Source: Smallanthus sonchifolius (Eukaryota; Streptophyta; Magnoliopsida; Asterales; Asteraceae). Taken from it: a stretch of DNA of 64,000 nt. Under the pieces are notes generated by a model. That model was not told the DNA's origin, searched no databases, and saw nothing but the letters and a program-made list of their open reading frames with translations. Numbering within the stretch: position 1 is the stretch's first letter; each line of letters starts with the position of its first letter. Below, piece after piece: positions 20,165-31,453 of this stretch. The translations under genes and the position numbers were made by a program. The stretch spans positions 50,437,486 through 50,501,485 of the forward strand of contig CM042040.1 of the NCBI GenBank assembly GCA_023525975.1, in the 5' to 3' direction.

Positions 20165-22184
20165 ATTAGGAAAACCTAGGACACCCTCTTTCAGAGTAGT
20201 TGACCTAGAAACCCTAACACCAAAGATTACCCGTCTACTTCTCACCTCTCAGCTATTGAAGCAGGCAGAATACCTAACCTTAACAGACTTTCAATCGATG
20301 TTCCTATGGATACGATGTCAGTGAACCATAAACCAATCACGTGCACAGAGCTAGTGACCTAATATGCAACCATATATGAAAGACATTCACAAAGTAGCAT
20401 ATGGAACATTCAACAGATTATCAATCAAGATCAAATACGCATACACATCCAATCAAACAAAACCAAGTTCTTCACTTTAATATTAGTCCATCAACAAATA
20501 TCCGAAATCAGAAAGAAAACTAATTAACAAAGCATAATCATCATAGTCTAGGTAGTTCAAGAAATCTAGCCTACTACCATCATCAAAACATCAACACAAA
20601 GTCTAATATCCAGAATCATGGTGCAAGATAGATGAATAAAATAACAATAGATAAGAAACATAAACCAAAAATACGATAATCCAATCGATCCACGCATCCA
20701 ACGCTTCAATCCTTGATCCCTTGAGACTTCACCCACTTGAAATCGCCAAAAAGTCCTTAACTTTACGTCTAGAATCGCTTATCTTCATAATGGGAGAGTC
20801 CTAAACTATTTAAACATGAAATTAGGTCAAAATCTACGTAACTGGGCTTCTTCACGTGTCGCTAAAGCCAGAGGACCATGTCTTCGCGTGACGCGAAAGA
20901 CAAAACTATCGCGAAAAAGTTCCTGCCTGAGAATCTTGGCGTGTCGCAAATATTTGGGCTTATTCTTTGCGTGGCGCGAAGATGGGGGTGGTAACAGAAA
21001 GTTTCATTGTATTCTTCTCGTCGAGCTACCCCAAATCGATATAAAATGGGCCCCGTAACTCATTTTCTAGCCCGAGATATGCCTCTTTTAAGGTTGTACT
21101 CTTTCCCGACTTTTTCCGTTTCTCATCTCGTGTTCTCGTGGGCTCGTGCTCTCCTAGGACACCCTCTTTCAGAGTAGTTGACCTACCACTATACTACAAC
21201 GACATTAGGAAAACCTAGGACACCCTCTTTCAGAGTAGTTGACCTAGAAACCCTAACACCAAAGATTACCCGTCTACTTCTCACCTCTCAGCTATTGAAG
21301 CAGGCAGAATACCTAACCTTAACAGACTTTCAATCGATGTTCCTATGGATACGATGTCAGTGAACCATAAACCAATCACGTGCACAGAGCTAGTGACCTA
21401 ATATGCAACCATACATGAAAGACATTCACAAAGTAGCATATGGAACATTCAACAGATTATCAATCAAGATCAAATACGCATATACATCCAATCAAACAAA
21501 ACCAAGTTCTTCACTTTAATATTAGTCCATCAACAAATATCCGAAATCAGAAAGAAAACTAATTAACAAATCATAATCATCATAGTCTAGGTAGTTCAAG
21601 AAATCTAGCCTACTACCATCATCAAAACATCAACACAAAGTCTAATATCCAGAATCATGGTGCAAGATAGATGAATCAAATAACAATAGATAAGAAACAT
21701 AAACCGAAAATACGATAATCCAATCGATCCACTCATCCAACGCTTCAATCCTTGATCCCTTGAGACTTCACCCACTTGAAATCGCCAAAAAGTCCTTAAC
21801 TTTACGTCTAGAATCGCTTATCTTCATAATGAGAGAGTCCTAAACTATTTAAACATGAAATTAGGTCAAAATCTACGTAACTGGGCTTCTTCACGTGTCG
21901 CTAAAGCCAGAAGACCATGTCTTCGCGTGACGCGAAAGACAAAACTGTCGCGAAAAAGTTCCTGCCTGAGAATCTTGGCGTGTCGCGAATATTTGGGCTT
22001 ATTCTTTGCGTGGCGCGAAGATGGGGGTGGTAACAGAAAGTTTCATTGTATTCTTCTCGTCGAGCTACCCCAAATCGATATAAAATGGGCCCTGTAACTC
22101 ATTTTCTAGCCCGAGATATGCCTCTTTTAAGGTTGTACTCTTTCCCGACTTTTTCCGTTTCTCATCTCGTGTTCTCGTGCTCTC
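20145..22184. repeat. tandem duplication of about 1,039 bp
   Basis: Sequence from TACCACTATACTACAACGAC (inside the tRNA, 20145) to about 21183 is repeated from 21184. For example CGACATTAGG occurs at 20161 and 21200. The copies differ at a handful of positions. At the junction there is an extra piece, GGACACCCTCTTTCAGAGTA and following bases up to GACCT (21155-21183). It is a third copy of the stretch found at 20180-20207 and 21219-21246, as if the copying template had switched twice. The first copy also has an extra GGGCTCGT near 21145. Confidence 0.88.
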
Positions 22185-22336
22185 CTATTTCTTGTTCGTT
22201 TAAGCTCAAAAGTGAACCGATCACCTACAAAACATGTATGAATCAATACCAACTATAATTTATTGGTAATGACTCTAAAACTATAAAAAACGGCACGAAA
22301 TATGATAGAAATGCATGTGTGCTTTGCAACACATCA
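20165..22336 (-). mobile_element. Athila-like LTR, duplicated and truncated
   Basis: On the minus strand it begins TGATGTGTTGCAAAGCACAC at 22336 and contains CG-rich near-palindromes (21895-22025 and 20860-20995). A TATA-like ATGTTTAAATAG follows, then a long transcribed region resembling that of the solo LTR at 49045 (AATAGCTGAGAGGTGAGAAG compared with CCCGAGAGGTGAGAATT). It runs through the tandem duplication and stops at the tRNA sequence instead of a normal CA end. It interrupts the gag of the Tat copy at 22338. Confidence 0.55.
20860..20995. repeat. CG-rich near-palindromes in the Athila-like LTR (copy 1)
   Basis: The units are CTTCGCGTGACGCGAAAG, CTATCGCGAAAAAG, TTGGCGTGTCGCAAAT and TTGCGTGGCGCGAAG, spaced by about 20-40 bp. 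The same set is at 21895-22022 in the second copy, where one arm differs (TGTCGCGAATA). Confidence 0.75.
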
Positions 22337-22337
22337 A

Positions 22338-22682
22338 TGGACTCATGAGGATCCCGAATAGTCGAAATCCAAGATCCTTGGTTGCAATGGGGTCGTCATT
22401 TCCACTGGTTTCTTTGATTTTTTGACCTTCTCAAGCTCCCCTTTGGTTAGTCTTTCTTTGTTGCTCCATTTGCTGTTTCATCTCCGAGAATAGATCGAGG
22501 ATATCATTGTTTGATATGATCACAGGTGCACCAGCATGTATTCCAGATCCCGAAAAACCCGCAGAAGTAGTTTTCTTCGGCTGATTAACACTCTTTTGGA
22601 ATGGAGGAGGAGGAATAGGGTGGTTCAACCCAGAGCTTGAAGATGGAGCAGAAACAGAAACATTTTTAGATTTGGACGACAT
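22338..22682 (-). pseudogene. gag N-terminus of a second Tat element (minus strand), truncated
   Basis: ATG at 22682 begins MSSKSKNVSVSAPSSSSG, followed by a Pro-rich part and SNNDILDLFSEMKQQMEQQ. A TGA at 22431-22433 interrupts the frame, which continues as EGQKIKETSGNDDPIATKD until the Athila-like LTR begins at 22336. It lies 75 bp downstream of a Tat-type PBS and is therefore gag by position. The visible part is the low-complexity N-terminus that precedes the capsid domain. Confidence 0.68.
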
Positions 22683-22757
22683 TTTTTAAATCAGTTTTGA
22701 AAGATAGTGATTGAACACAAAATTTTGCAAAGATTCTAAAATAAAAAGCACCACTTA

Positions 22758-22776
22758 CCCCACTGTGGGCGCCAAA
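22758..22776 (-). other. primer binding site of the second Tat element
   Basis: The minus strand reads TTTGGCGCCCACAGTGGGG directly after the LTR end AAAACAA. TGGCGCCCAC-type sites are usual in Tat elements. I am not certain which tRNA it matches. Confidence 0.72.
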
Positions 22777-22777
22777 T

Positions 22778-23426
22778 TGTTTTGGGTAAAAATTATAACA
22801 AGTAATTTTGTAACCAAATTTCGTAAGTGAAGTAGTGTGCTTGATCAAAATGTGAAACAATGAACGTAAATGTAAAGCTTGACACGATGATGTACGAGGA
22901 AAACCCTTAATCCCTAAGGATTGCCGGCATAAAACCTCGGAAAGTAACGGGAAGTCACTTGCCTCATGTTCTTGTATAAATTGATGAAAACAGTACAATA
23001 AGAGTAGTATATGATCAAAATCTCCGTGTTACAGATGTGTTTTCGAGTGTATTGTGTTGTTAGAATTTGTGAATTGTCTGTCCTATTCGATCAAGCTACT
23101 GAATATATATACAAAAGATAAATAACTGAAAATAGAGGATCCTGACGAAAAATCAGGTCTTCATGGCAGTTACAAGTTTCCATTAATTCTTGACCGTTAT
23201 AGTTTGACTTCCACGTGTTTTCCTCATTGTTTGAACAGTTCTTCAGCCATTTATTTAGTAATTTATGAAGTGTTGAATACCTGTTCAAGACTAATCAAAG
23301 ACAATCTCATAATATTAATTGTTACAACGGTTAGTTAATCAGGATATTGAAACATAGTAAGGATCAGGGATATCGATACTTATCTGAGGATCCGGGATAC
23401 CAGAGGTAAAAAAGATAAAATAACCA
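22778..23426 (-). mobile_element. 5' LTR of the second Tat element
   Basis: The left end, TTTTACCCAAAACA on the minus strand, is followed by the PBS. The right end is placed at TGGTTATTTTATC (23426) because the next bases belong to a palindromic MITE and because TATCCCGGATCC near it matches the start of the Tat LTR at 18594. The right boundary is uncertain by tens of bases. No ORF inside is convincing. Confidence 0.62.
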
Positions 23427-23429
23427 ATA

Positions 23430-23641
23430 TTTATGTGATAACCGTGATAACCATGATAACCACTCTCAAACATAGTGTTACGTATATATATCAAATAATG
23501 TTACACATACGTAAACACTATGTGTCACGTATATGTAACATTATTTAGTATGTATACGTAAAACTAATCATTTCCGTATTTATGTTCAAGATATATGTTA
23601 TGTGATTGTTTGATAGTGGTTAGAATAATTATCACATAAAA
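23430..23641. mobile_element. palindromic MITE of about 210 bp
   Basis: TTATGTGATAA...ATAACCACTCTCAAACATAG on the left is mirrored by GTTTGATAGTGGTTAGAATAATTATCACATAA on the right. The centre also folds (AAATAATGTTACACATACGT against ACGTATATGTAACATTATTT). Almost the whole element can form one long hairpin. No clear target duplication was found. Confidence 0.62.
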
Positions 23642-23699
23642 AATTTATTAGTATTTGAATTCTTCTCTGTATATCTATTCTAATAAAAAACTAAATTTT

Positions 23700-24672
23700 C
23701 TTATCAATTGTCACTCTCTCAAGCGTCCTTAGCCTTATATTTCCGCCTAAACTCTTTTACCCGTATTTTATTCAAGCGGGTCATATAACCAGGAAAACTC
23801 TTAACCCTAATTTCATTCTCTCCTCTTCATTTTCAAGCCGTCTTCGATCTCTATCTCTCGTCGATTTCAACTAAGAAGACACATCTTGCAGGTAACAATT
23901 GGATTTGTATGTTGATTACTATCTTTTTTTTTTCTTTTCATAGAAACCAGTTTTATTGTGTTCATGGTGGTCTATCGAAGACGGTGTGGATTAATTACCT
24001 TCGTGTTAGCTACGGGATACCTAATTGGATGGGAACGATATCATTAATTCATCGTTTAATTTGAAATTCTGATTATAATTTTGAGTAATTAGGGCTAGGA
24101 TTCCTTTTTATCTTTAATTTACAATTGAAACCGTCTCGTATATATGATATTTGAACCGCTTAGATTCGTATATTGTTCAAAAATTGATTCATCGTTAATT
24201 ACCACATGCCAACTTGGTTATAACCTGTACTACAAATAAGGATGAACGTGGGAGGTATTTTTGTTTTGATGATTAGTCCAGGTTTATAAAGATTTTGTTT
24301 TATTATTTTCTGATTTGGTTTTTAGGTTTTGTTGAGTCTGACTTTGGTATTAGTTTTCTTCTCACCTTTTGTTTTGAAGATTAGTCAAGATTTCTAAGGA
24401 TTTTGTTTTATTATTTTCTTATTTGGTTTTTATGTTTTACTGAGTCTGACTTTGGTATTAGTTTTCTTCTTACTTAACTTGTTTGAGTATTTAACAGGCC
24501 ATCAATGTTTTATTACATATCATTCTTTGAAGTTCTAATAGAAATCCAAAAAGAATTGCGACGCCGTTTTTATCACGAAGGTTTGTTAGAATAAATCATC
24601 TATAATACAATAATCATTTAGTTAAATAGTTGTATCTTGAAGTTATTGATAGTTAGGTCAATAATCAGTATC
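23700..24672 (+). other. gene-like non-coding stretch within the large Helitron
   Basis: AACCCTAATTTCATTCTCTC and a CT-rich run up to ACATCTTGCAG|GTAACA (about 23893) look like a plant 5' untranslated exon with a splice donor. No reading frame of any length follows. It may be the captured leader of the LOG-like gene. A segment near 24265-24480 (GTCCAGGTTTATAAAGATTT... and GTCAAGATTTCTAAGGATTT...) is an imperfect 110-bp tandem duplication. Confidence 0.4.
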
Positions 24673-24680
24673 ATTACAAG

Positions 24681-25048
24681 CATAGTTGTCAATAGCGACC
24701 ATCGCGCTCGCTATAGCGCGCTATGTAGCGAAGCGGCCTATGGTCACTATATAGTGTTTAGTGAGTGAATAGCGAATATTCCAATTTTTTTTAATTTTTT
24801 TAAATTATTTTTTAATTTTTTACTTGATTAATGTAAATAGGGTTGCTAATAATTCTAATATATGAAGATTTAGATGATTATTGATTATAATTGCTATAGA
24901 TCTTGCAATAGTTAAATACAAAATATTTCTAAAACTTTCTACTAGTGTATCGCTAAACGTGAAATAGCGCCCGCTATTTCATCGCTATCGCTACATAGCG
25001 TATAGGTGGCTTGTCGCTATTTACCGCTATTCGCTATTGACAACTATG
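24681..25048. mobile_element. hAT-type MITE, 368 bp
   Basis: Terminal inverted repeats CATAGTTGTCAATAGCG (left) and CGCTATTGACAACTATG (right) are perfect over 17 bp. An 8-bp target duplication ATTACAAG is present at 24673-24680 and 25049-25056. Eight-base duplications are typical of hAT elements. The ends are rich in CGCTA/TAGCG repeats and the middle is AT-rich without coding sequence. Confidence 0.93.
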
Positions 25049-25944
25049 ATTACAAGTATTTACCTGATGATATTAATTTGATAAATTGATTCTAAAAGTT
25101 GAACATTCATTTCTGTCGCACGGTCTTTTGATAAGTTTTAATGGTTTTTCAGTCTTGTATGATGTAATTGTAAATGTGTGAAATCGATATGATCAGGAGA
25201 TAATGATTCTTCCAATTAAGGCACTAATATTTGAGGATGCAAATGGGATCTGAGATGTATCAATATTTGAAGGTGACTTTCTTTCTAAACTTCAGATTAT
25301 TTATTTCATTATTTATTATTATTATTATTTATCTTTTGCATTTGGGTATAGATATTGTTGAACATTAAGTTGAATTACTGTCAAATATGTAGACAGTGAT
25401 TGTGTGGAAGGTGTTCAGTTGCAATGGGTGTTGCGTGTTCATACTTGATTTCTAATTTTAGAATGTTCTTTTTTAATTGATTTAAAGATCATATATTTCA
25501 ATTTGCAAAAATTTGTTGTTAGATCATTCAGGGTTAGCTTCTTAGCATACATTCTTTGAAGTCATCATTGATCAAATGATTGTATATGAATGAAGGTGCA
25601 CCTTTAAGAATGGGCTATGAAGAATTGTGCTATGAGCTAATACGAAGAATTGGTAGAGGATTCGTGTACTTGGGTTCTTTAAGAATGGGGCCTGGGCACC
25701 AGCATTACATCCAAAAACAAGAAATGCCAAGAGAGGTAAGACCTTTTAAATGCATATACAGGAAGCCTTTATTTTAATTTATTTACAGCCGGTTTTAAAA
25801 TTTTCACTTCTGATGTTCGTAAAGGCGGCGAACCTCTTGGGGTGTACATCATGGTAAGGGGCTGGACCCCGGCTCATGTATGATGCCACTGAAGGTGCTA
25901 TTCAAGCAGGATGCATGTTGGTGGATTCAAGATTGGTAAAGAGG

Positions 25945-25949
25945 CTAAT
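25945..25949. other. target-site duplication CTAAT (left) of the trimer
   Basis: The same CTAAT is at 33708-33712, after the fourth LTR. The host exon reads correctly across the junction if one copy is removed. Confidence 0.94.
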
Positions 25950-26561
25950 TGATAGCCGACCAATTGACAGTTCTAATACAATAGCCGTTAATCTAATCGT
26001 TGATTCAAACGGGTCAGAAACGGAGCTTCATGGGTCAGCAAAATGGAGGCAAGTCCGGGTCAATTACATCCACACGGATTCTCGCAACAACTGATGCAGC
26101 TCCTCGTACAATACCCCACGTTCTCAACTTGCAACAGTTTTTAATTATTATTTCTATTAAGTTATTTACTTTTCATGCATGTTGTTTTTATTCATGTTAT
26201 TTACCTTTTAAGTTGGAGTAGTTTCTTTTCCACTTCCCTAATTGTAGCAACGTGGGGTTGCTTCTAATTTCTCTATGTATCACCGATTGAATGAATTTAA
26301 GAAGCAGACTTGAATTTTAGGAAAACTTGTTATTCTCTTGTTCTAGAGTTTAATTTCCATTGCTATTATAATTTTGGCATACTTAGAAGGTGATCTTGGA
26401 GACTAATTTGGATTCACGTGGTGTATCTGTATCGTGAATTCAAGTTTGAGTTGCCCTACGAGAGCTTCGGGTGGTGTATATGTATCTCGAAGGGACCGCT
26501 GTCTATCTGTTACATTCGAAAAGTTCCGATCAAAGCCGTTATCGTACCCGGGTGCCTATCA
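25950..26561 (+). mobile_element. LTR 1 of the trimer (612 bp)
   Basis: TGATAGCCGACC...GGGTGCCTATCA. It differs from LTRs 2 and 3 at a few sites, for example GAATTTAAG for GAATGGAAG, and ATCGTTGATTC for ATCGGTGATTC. Confidence 0.93.
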
Positions 26562-26564
26562 TCT

Positions 26565-26576
26565 TGGTATCAGAGC
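26565..26576 (+). other. primer binding site of trimer copy 1 (tRNA-iMet)
   Basis: TGGTATCAGAGC begins four bases after the LTR end. Repeated at 28949-28960 and 31333-31344. Confidence 0.92.
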
Positions 26577-26685
26577 CGAAACACGACCCATTTCGACTCC
26601 TTTTGCTTTCCAAATCTCCAACACCAGTTTATTAAGTTCTACACCAGTCTTGTTTCCTGCAGTAAAGGCTTTGGAACACTGAAGA

Positions 26686-28478
26686 ATGGAGCAACAAATC
26701 AGGGATCTTCAACAGCAAATGCAAGAACTGACCCTCACTATGCAAAGACGCAGAGGGAACGATCGAACCCTTCCTCGGTACAGACCTGATGATGACGACT
26801 CTGATGGGTATCCCGATGCCGACAACTACAATCCTTATGGTCGCCATCGACCCGACAACCGGAACCAAGGAGATATCAGGGTAGACATTCCAGAATTCGA
26901 AGGCAAACTCGATCCAGACGAGTTTGTTGAATGGCTTCGCACCGTCGAAAGAGTTTTTGACTATAAACAAACCCCGATGACAAGAAGGTGAAGATTGTGG
27001 CTCTGAAATTACGTAAGTACGCCTCTACTTGGTGGGCTAACGTATGTGCGAAACGAGAACATCAGGGGAAGGAGAAGGTGAAAAAATGGGACAAAATGAA
27101 GAAGTTACTCGAGGACAAATTCATGCCAACGCACTATCTCCAACACAATTTTTCAAAACTCCATTTTCTGAAGCAAGGAAACAAGACGGCTGAGGAATAT
27201 TCGCAGGAATTTGAGTTCTTGTTGATGAAATGTGGCCTTAACGAAGATGACCCGCAGACCCTTGTGCGGTACCTTGGAGGGCTTGAACCGAGGATCGCTC
27301 ATGTGGTCGAACTCCAACCGTACTCATCCTTGGCTGAACTCACTATGTTATCTTTTAAGGTTTTTTTACAACAAAAGATGCAAGACAAAACTGATGTCGG
27401 GAAACCCGTTAACACACTGCCCGTCCCTTCTAGTTTTTCTGCAGGTAACTCACCTGTTGTCCACCCTTCAAAAGCCACAGAGCTGCCCGAGAGTTCTAAC
27501 ACTGCATCAAGGGTTTCTAGACGATGTTTCCGCTGTCAAGGTTTGGGTCACATAGCTTCCGATTGTCCCAACAAGAGGGTTATCACCCTTGCTAACTATG
27601 AAGCCGTGACAGGACCCAAGTTCGATGAAGAATTACTTCCCAACCCAACTGAAGAGGAGATCATACTAGGTCCTGATGATGGAGAGTTTTTTATGGTGCA
27701 ACGAGCACTAACTGGGGTTGCAATTCACAGTGAAAACATGCAACGTGAAGCTTTATTTCACAATCGCTATACCGCCCGAAGCAAGGTATGTTTGTTAGTA
27801 GTTGATAGCGGGAGTTGTACCAACGTAGCGTCTCGGACCTTGATTACCAAGCTGGATCTTCCCACTATGCCCCATCCATCTCCTTATGCAATTCAATGGC
27901 TAAATCAGGGAAAGGGGATCCAAATAACTAATCGGGTGTTAATGTCATTTACTATCGGAAAGGGGTACGAAGACGAGGTTTGGTGTGATGTACTTCCTAT
28001 GGATGCTTGTCACGTTCTATTGGGTCGCCCTTGGTTATATGACAGGAAAGTACTCCATGATGGCTACAAGAGCACCTACTCATTCGTCATGAATGCTAAT
28101 AAGATCACCTTACTTCCAATCTCCATCGCTACTACCGGTGATCACAAGATCTTAGCCGTTCGTCCATTTTTCAATACAGGTTTACACAAACCTAAGGCTA
28201 TAGAGGAGTTTTCTCTGATTAACTTCAGTCCAGGGAAAGAACCAGATCCACCAAACTTGCACCTGTTAGCCCAATTTGAAGTTACAACCGACATTCTAAG
28301 TTTGAGGTCAAACTTTCTTGAAGACAGGGAGAATGATAGCCGACCAATTGACAGTTCTAATACAATAGCCGTTAATCTAATCGGTGATTCAAACAGGTCA
28401 GAAACGGAGCTTCATGGGTCGGCAAAATGGAGGCAAGTCCGGGTCAATTACATCCACACGGATTCTCGCAACAACTGA
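26686..28478 (+). CDS. gag-protease polyprotein, trimer copy 1 (one frameshift)
   Basis: ATG at 26686 (MEQQIRDLQQQMQELTLTMQ, a short coiled-coil-like start) leads into IPEFEGKLDPDEFVEWLRTV. The frame closes with TGA at 26989-26991, but coding sense continues in another frame (VALKLRKYASTWWANV) from about 26988. One missing C before CCCCGATGACAAG would explain this. The zinc knuckle CFRCQGLGHIASDC is at about residue 180 of the second frame. The protease core VDSGSCTNVA is at about residue 270, and VLLGRPW at about 344. There is no RT: after the protease the frame runs through LRSNFLEDREND, over the PPT, and ends inside the next LTR. The protease resembles chromovirus proteases. It is unclear whether the frameshift is a mutation or programmed. 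Confidence 0.85.
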
Positions 28479-28945
28479 TGCAGCTCCTCGTACAATACCC
28501 CACGTTCTCAACTTGCAACAGTTTTTAATTATTATTTCTATTAAGTTATTTACTTTTCATGCATGTTGTTTTTATTCATGTTATTTACCTTTTAAGTTGG
28601 AGTAGTTTCTTTTCCACTTCCCTAATTGTAGCAACGTGGGGTTGCTTCTAATTTCTCTATGTATCACCGATTGAATGAATGGAAGAAGCAGACTTGAATT
28701 TTAGGAAAACTTGTTATTCTCTTGTTCTAGAGTTTAATTTCCATTGCTATTATAATTTTGGCATACTTAGAAGGTGATCTTGGAGACTAATTTGGATTCA
28801 CGTGGTGTATCTGTATCGTGAATTCAAGTTTGAGTTGCCCTACGAGAGCTTCGGGTGGTGTATATGTATCTCGAAGGGACCGCTGTCTATCTGTTACATT
28901 CGAAAAGTTCCGATCAAAGCCGTTATCGTACCCGGGTGCCTATCA
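28334..28945 (+). mobile_element. LTR 2 of the trimer
   Basis: 612 bp, practically identical to LTR 3. It serves as the 3' LTR of copy 1 and the 5' LTR of copy 2. It is preceded by the purine tract GAAGACAGGGAGAA. Confidence 0.93.
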
Positions 28946-29069
28946 TCTTGGTATCAGAGCCGAAACACGACCCATTTCGACTCCTTTTGCTTTCCAAATC
29001 TCCAACACCAGTTTATTAAGTTCTACACCAGTCTTGTTTCCTGCAGTAAAGGCTTTGGAACACTGAAGA

Positions 29070-30862
29070 ATGGAGCAACAAATCAGGGATCTTCAACAGC
29101 AAATGCAAGAACTGACCCTCACTATGCAAAGACGCAGAGGGAACGATCGAACCCTTCCTCGGTACAGACCTGATGATGACGACTCTGATGGGTATCCCGA
29201 TGCCGACAACTACAATCCTTATGGTCGCCATCGACCCGACAACCGGAACCAAGGAGATATCAGGGTAGACATTCCAGAATTCGAAGGCAAACTCGATCCA
29301 GACGAGTTTGTTGAATGGCTTCGCACCGTCGAAAGAGTTTTTGACTATAAACAAACCCCGATGACAAGAAGGTGAAGATTGTGGCTCTGAAATTACGTAA
29401 GTACGCCTCTACTTGGTGGGCTAACGTATGTGCGAAACGAGAACATCAGGGGAAGGAGAAGGTGAAAAAATGGGACAAAATGAAGAAGTTACTCGAGGAC
29501 AAATTCATGCCAACGCACTATCTCCAACACAATTTTTCAAAACTCCATTTTCTGAAGCAAGGAAACAAGACGGCTGAGGAATATTCGCAGGAATTTGAGT
29601 TCTTGTTGATGAAATGTGGCCTTAACGAAGATGACCCGCAGACCCTTGTGCGGTACCTTGGAGGGCTTGAACCGAGGATCGCTCATGTGGTCGAACTCCA
29701 ACCGTACTCATCCTTGGCTGAACTCACTATGTTATCTTTTAAGGTTTTTTTACAACAAAAGATGCAAGACAAAACTGATGTCGGGAAACCCGTTAACACA
29801 CTGCCCGTCCCTTCTAGTTTTTCTGCAGGTAACTCACCTGTTGTCCACCCTTCAAAAGCCACAGAGCTGCCCGAGAGTTCTAACACTGCATCAAGGGTTT
29901 CTAGACGATGTTTCCGCTGTCAAGGTTTGGGTCACATAGCTTCCGATTGTCCCAACAAGAGGGTTATCACCCTTGCTAACTATGAAGCCGTGACAGGACC
30001 CAAGTTCGATGAAGAATTACTTCCCAACCCAACTGAAGAGGAGATCATACTAGGTCCTGATGATGGAGAGTTTTTTATGGTGCAACGAGCACTAACTGGG
30101 GTTGCAATTCACAGTGAAAACATGCAACGTGAAGCTTTATTTCACAATCGCTATACCGCCCGAAGCAAGGTATGTTTGTTAGTAGTTGATAGCGGGAGTT
30201 GTACCAACGTAGCGTCTCGGACCTTGATTACCAAGCTGGATCTTCCCACTATGCCCCATCCATCTCCTTATGCAATTCAATGGCTAAATCAGGGAAAGGG
30301 GATCCAAATAACTAATCGGGTGTTAATGTCATTTACTATCGGAAAGGGGTACGAAGACGAGGTTTGGTGTGATGTACTTCCTATGGATGCTTGTCACGTT
30401 CTATTGGGTCGCCCTTGGTTATATGACAGGAAAGTACTCCATGATGGCTACAAGAGCACCTACTCATTCGTCATGAATGCTAATAAGATCACCTTACTTC
30501 CAATCTCCATCGCTACTACCGGTGATCACAAGATCTTAGCCGTTCGTCCATTTTTCAATACAGGTTTACACAAACCTAAGGCTATAGAGGAGTTTTCTCT
30601 GATTAACTTCAGTCCAGGGAAAGAACCAGATCCACCAAACTTGCACCTGTTAGCCCAATTTGAAGTTACAACCGACATTCTAAGTTTGAGGTCAAACTTT
30701 CTTGAAGACAGGGAGAATGATAGCCGACCAATTGACAGTTCTAATACAATAGCCGTTAATCTAATCGGTGATTCAAACAGGTCAGAAACGGAGCTTCATG
30801 GGTCGGCAAAATGGAGGCAAGTCCGGGTCAATTACATCCACACGGATTCTCGCAACAACTGA
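29070..30862 (+). CDS. gag-protease polyprotein, trimer copy 2 (same frameshift)
   Basis: Both frames translate identically to copy 1, including the TGA that ends the first frame (29373-29375) and the read-through into the following LTR. The lack of any amino-acid difference over nearly 600 codons shows that the copy 1-copy 2 duplication is very recent. Confidence 0.85.
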
Positions 30863-31329
30863 TGCATCTCCTCGTACAATACCCCACGTTCTCAACTTGC
30901 AACAGTTTTTAATTATTATTTCTATTAAGTTATTTACTTTTCATGCATGTTGTTTTTATTCATGTTATTTACCTTTTAAGTTGGAGTAGTTTCTTTTCCA
31001 CTTCCCTAATTGTAGCAACGTGGGGTTGCTTCTAATTTCTCTATGTATCACCGATTGAATGAATGGAAGAAGCAGACTTGAATTTTAGGAAAACTTGTTA
31101 TTCTCTTGTTCTAGAGTTTAATTTCCATTGCTATTATAATTTTGGCATACTTAGAAGGTGATCTTGGAGACTAATTTGGATTCACGTGGTGTATCTGTAT
31201 CGTGAATTCAAGTTTGAGTTGCCCTACGAGAGCTTCGGGTGGTGTATATGTATCTCGAAGGGACCGCTGTCTATCTGTTACATTCGAAAAGTTCCGATCA
31301 AAGCCGTTATCGTACCCGGGTGCCTATCA
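30718..31329 (+). mobile_element. LTR 3 of the trimer
   Basis: 612 bp. It differs from LTR 2 by at least GCATCTCC for GCAGCTCC near 30865. Confidence 0.93.
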
Positions 31330-31453
31330 TCTTGGTATCAGAGCCGAAACACGACCCATTTCGACTCCTTTTGCTTTCCAAATCTCCAACACCAGTTTAT
31401 TAAGTTCTACACCAGTCTTGTTTCCTGCAGTAAAGGCTTTGGAACACTGAAGA

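Noticed and set aside
20034..20324. 96-codon frame across the tRNA sequence
   Set aside because: It runs through a structural RNA and the duplication boundary, and its second copy is truncated. There is no domain.
26418..26789. 123-codon frame overlapping the end of LTR 1 and the gag start (repeated at 28802 and 31186)
   Set aside because: It crosses the LTR end and PBS and overlaps gag in another frame. Its repetition only reflects the trimer.
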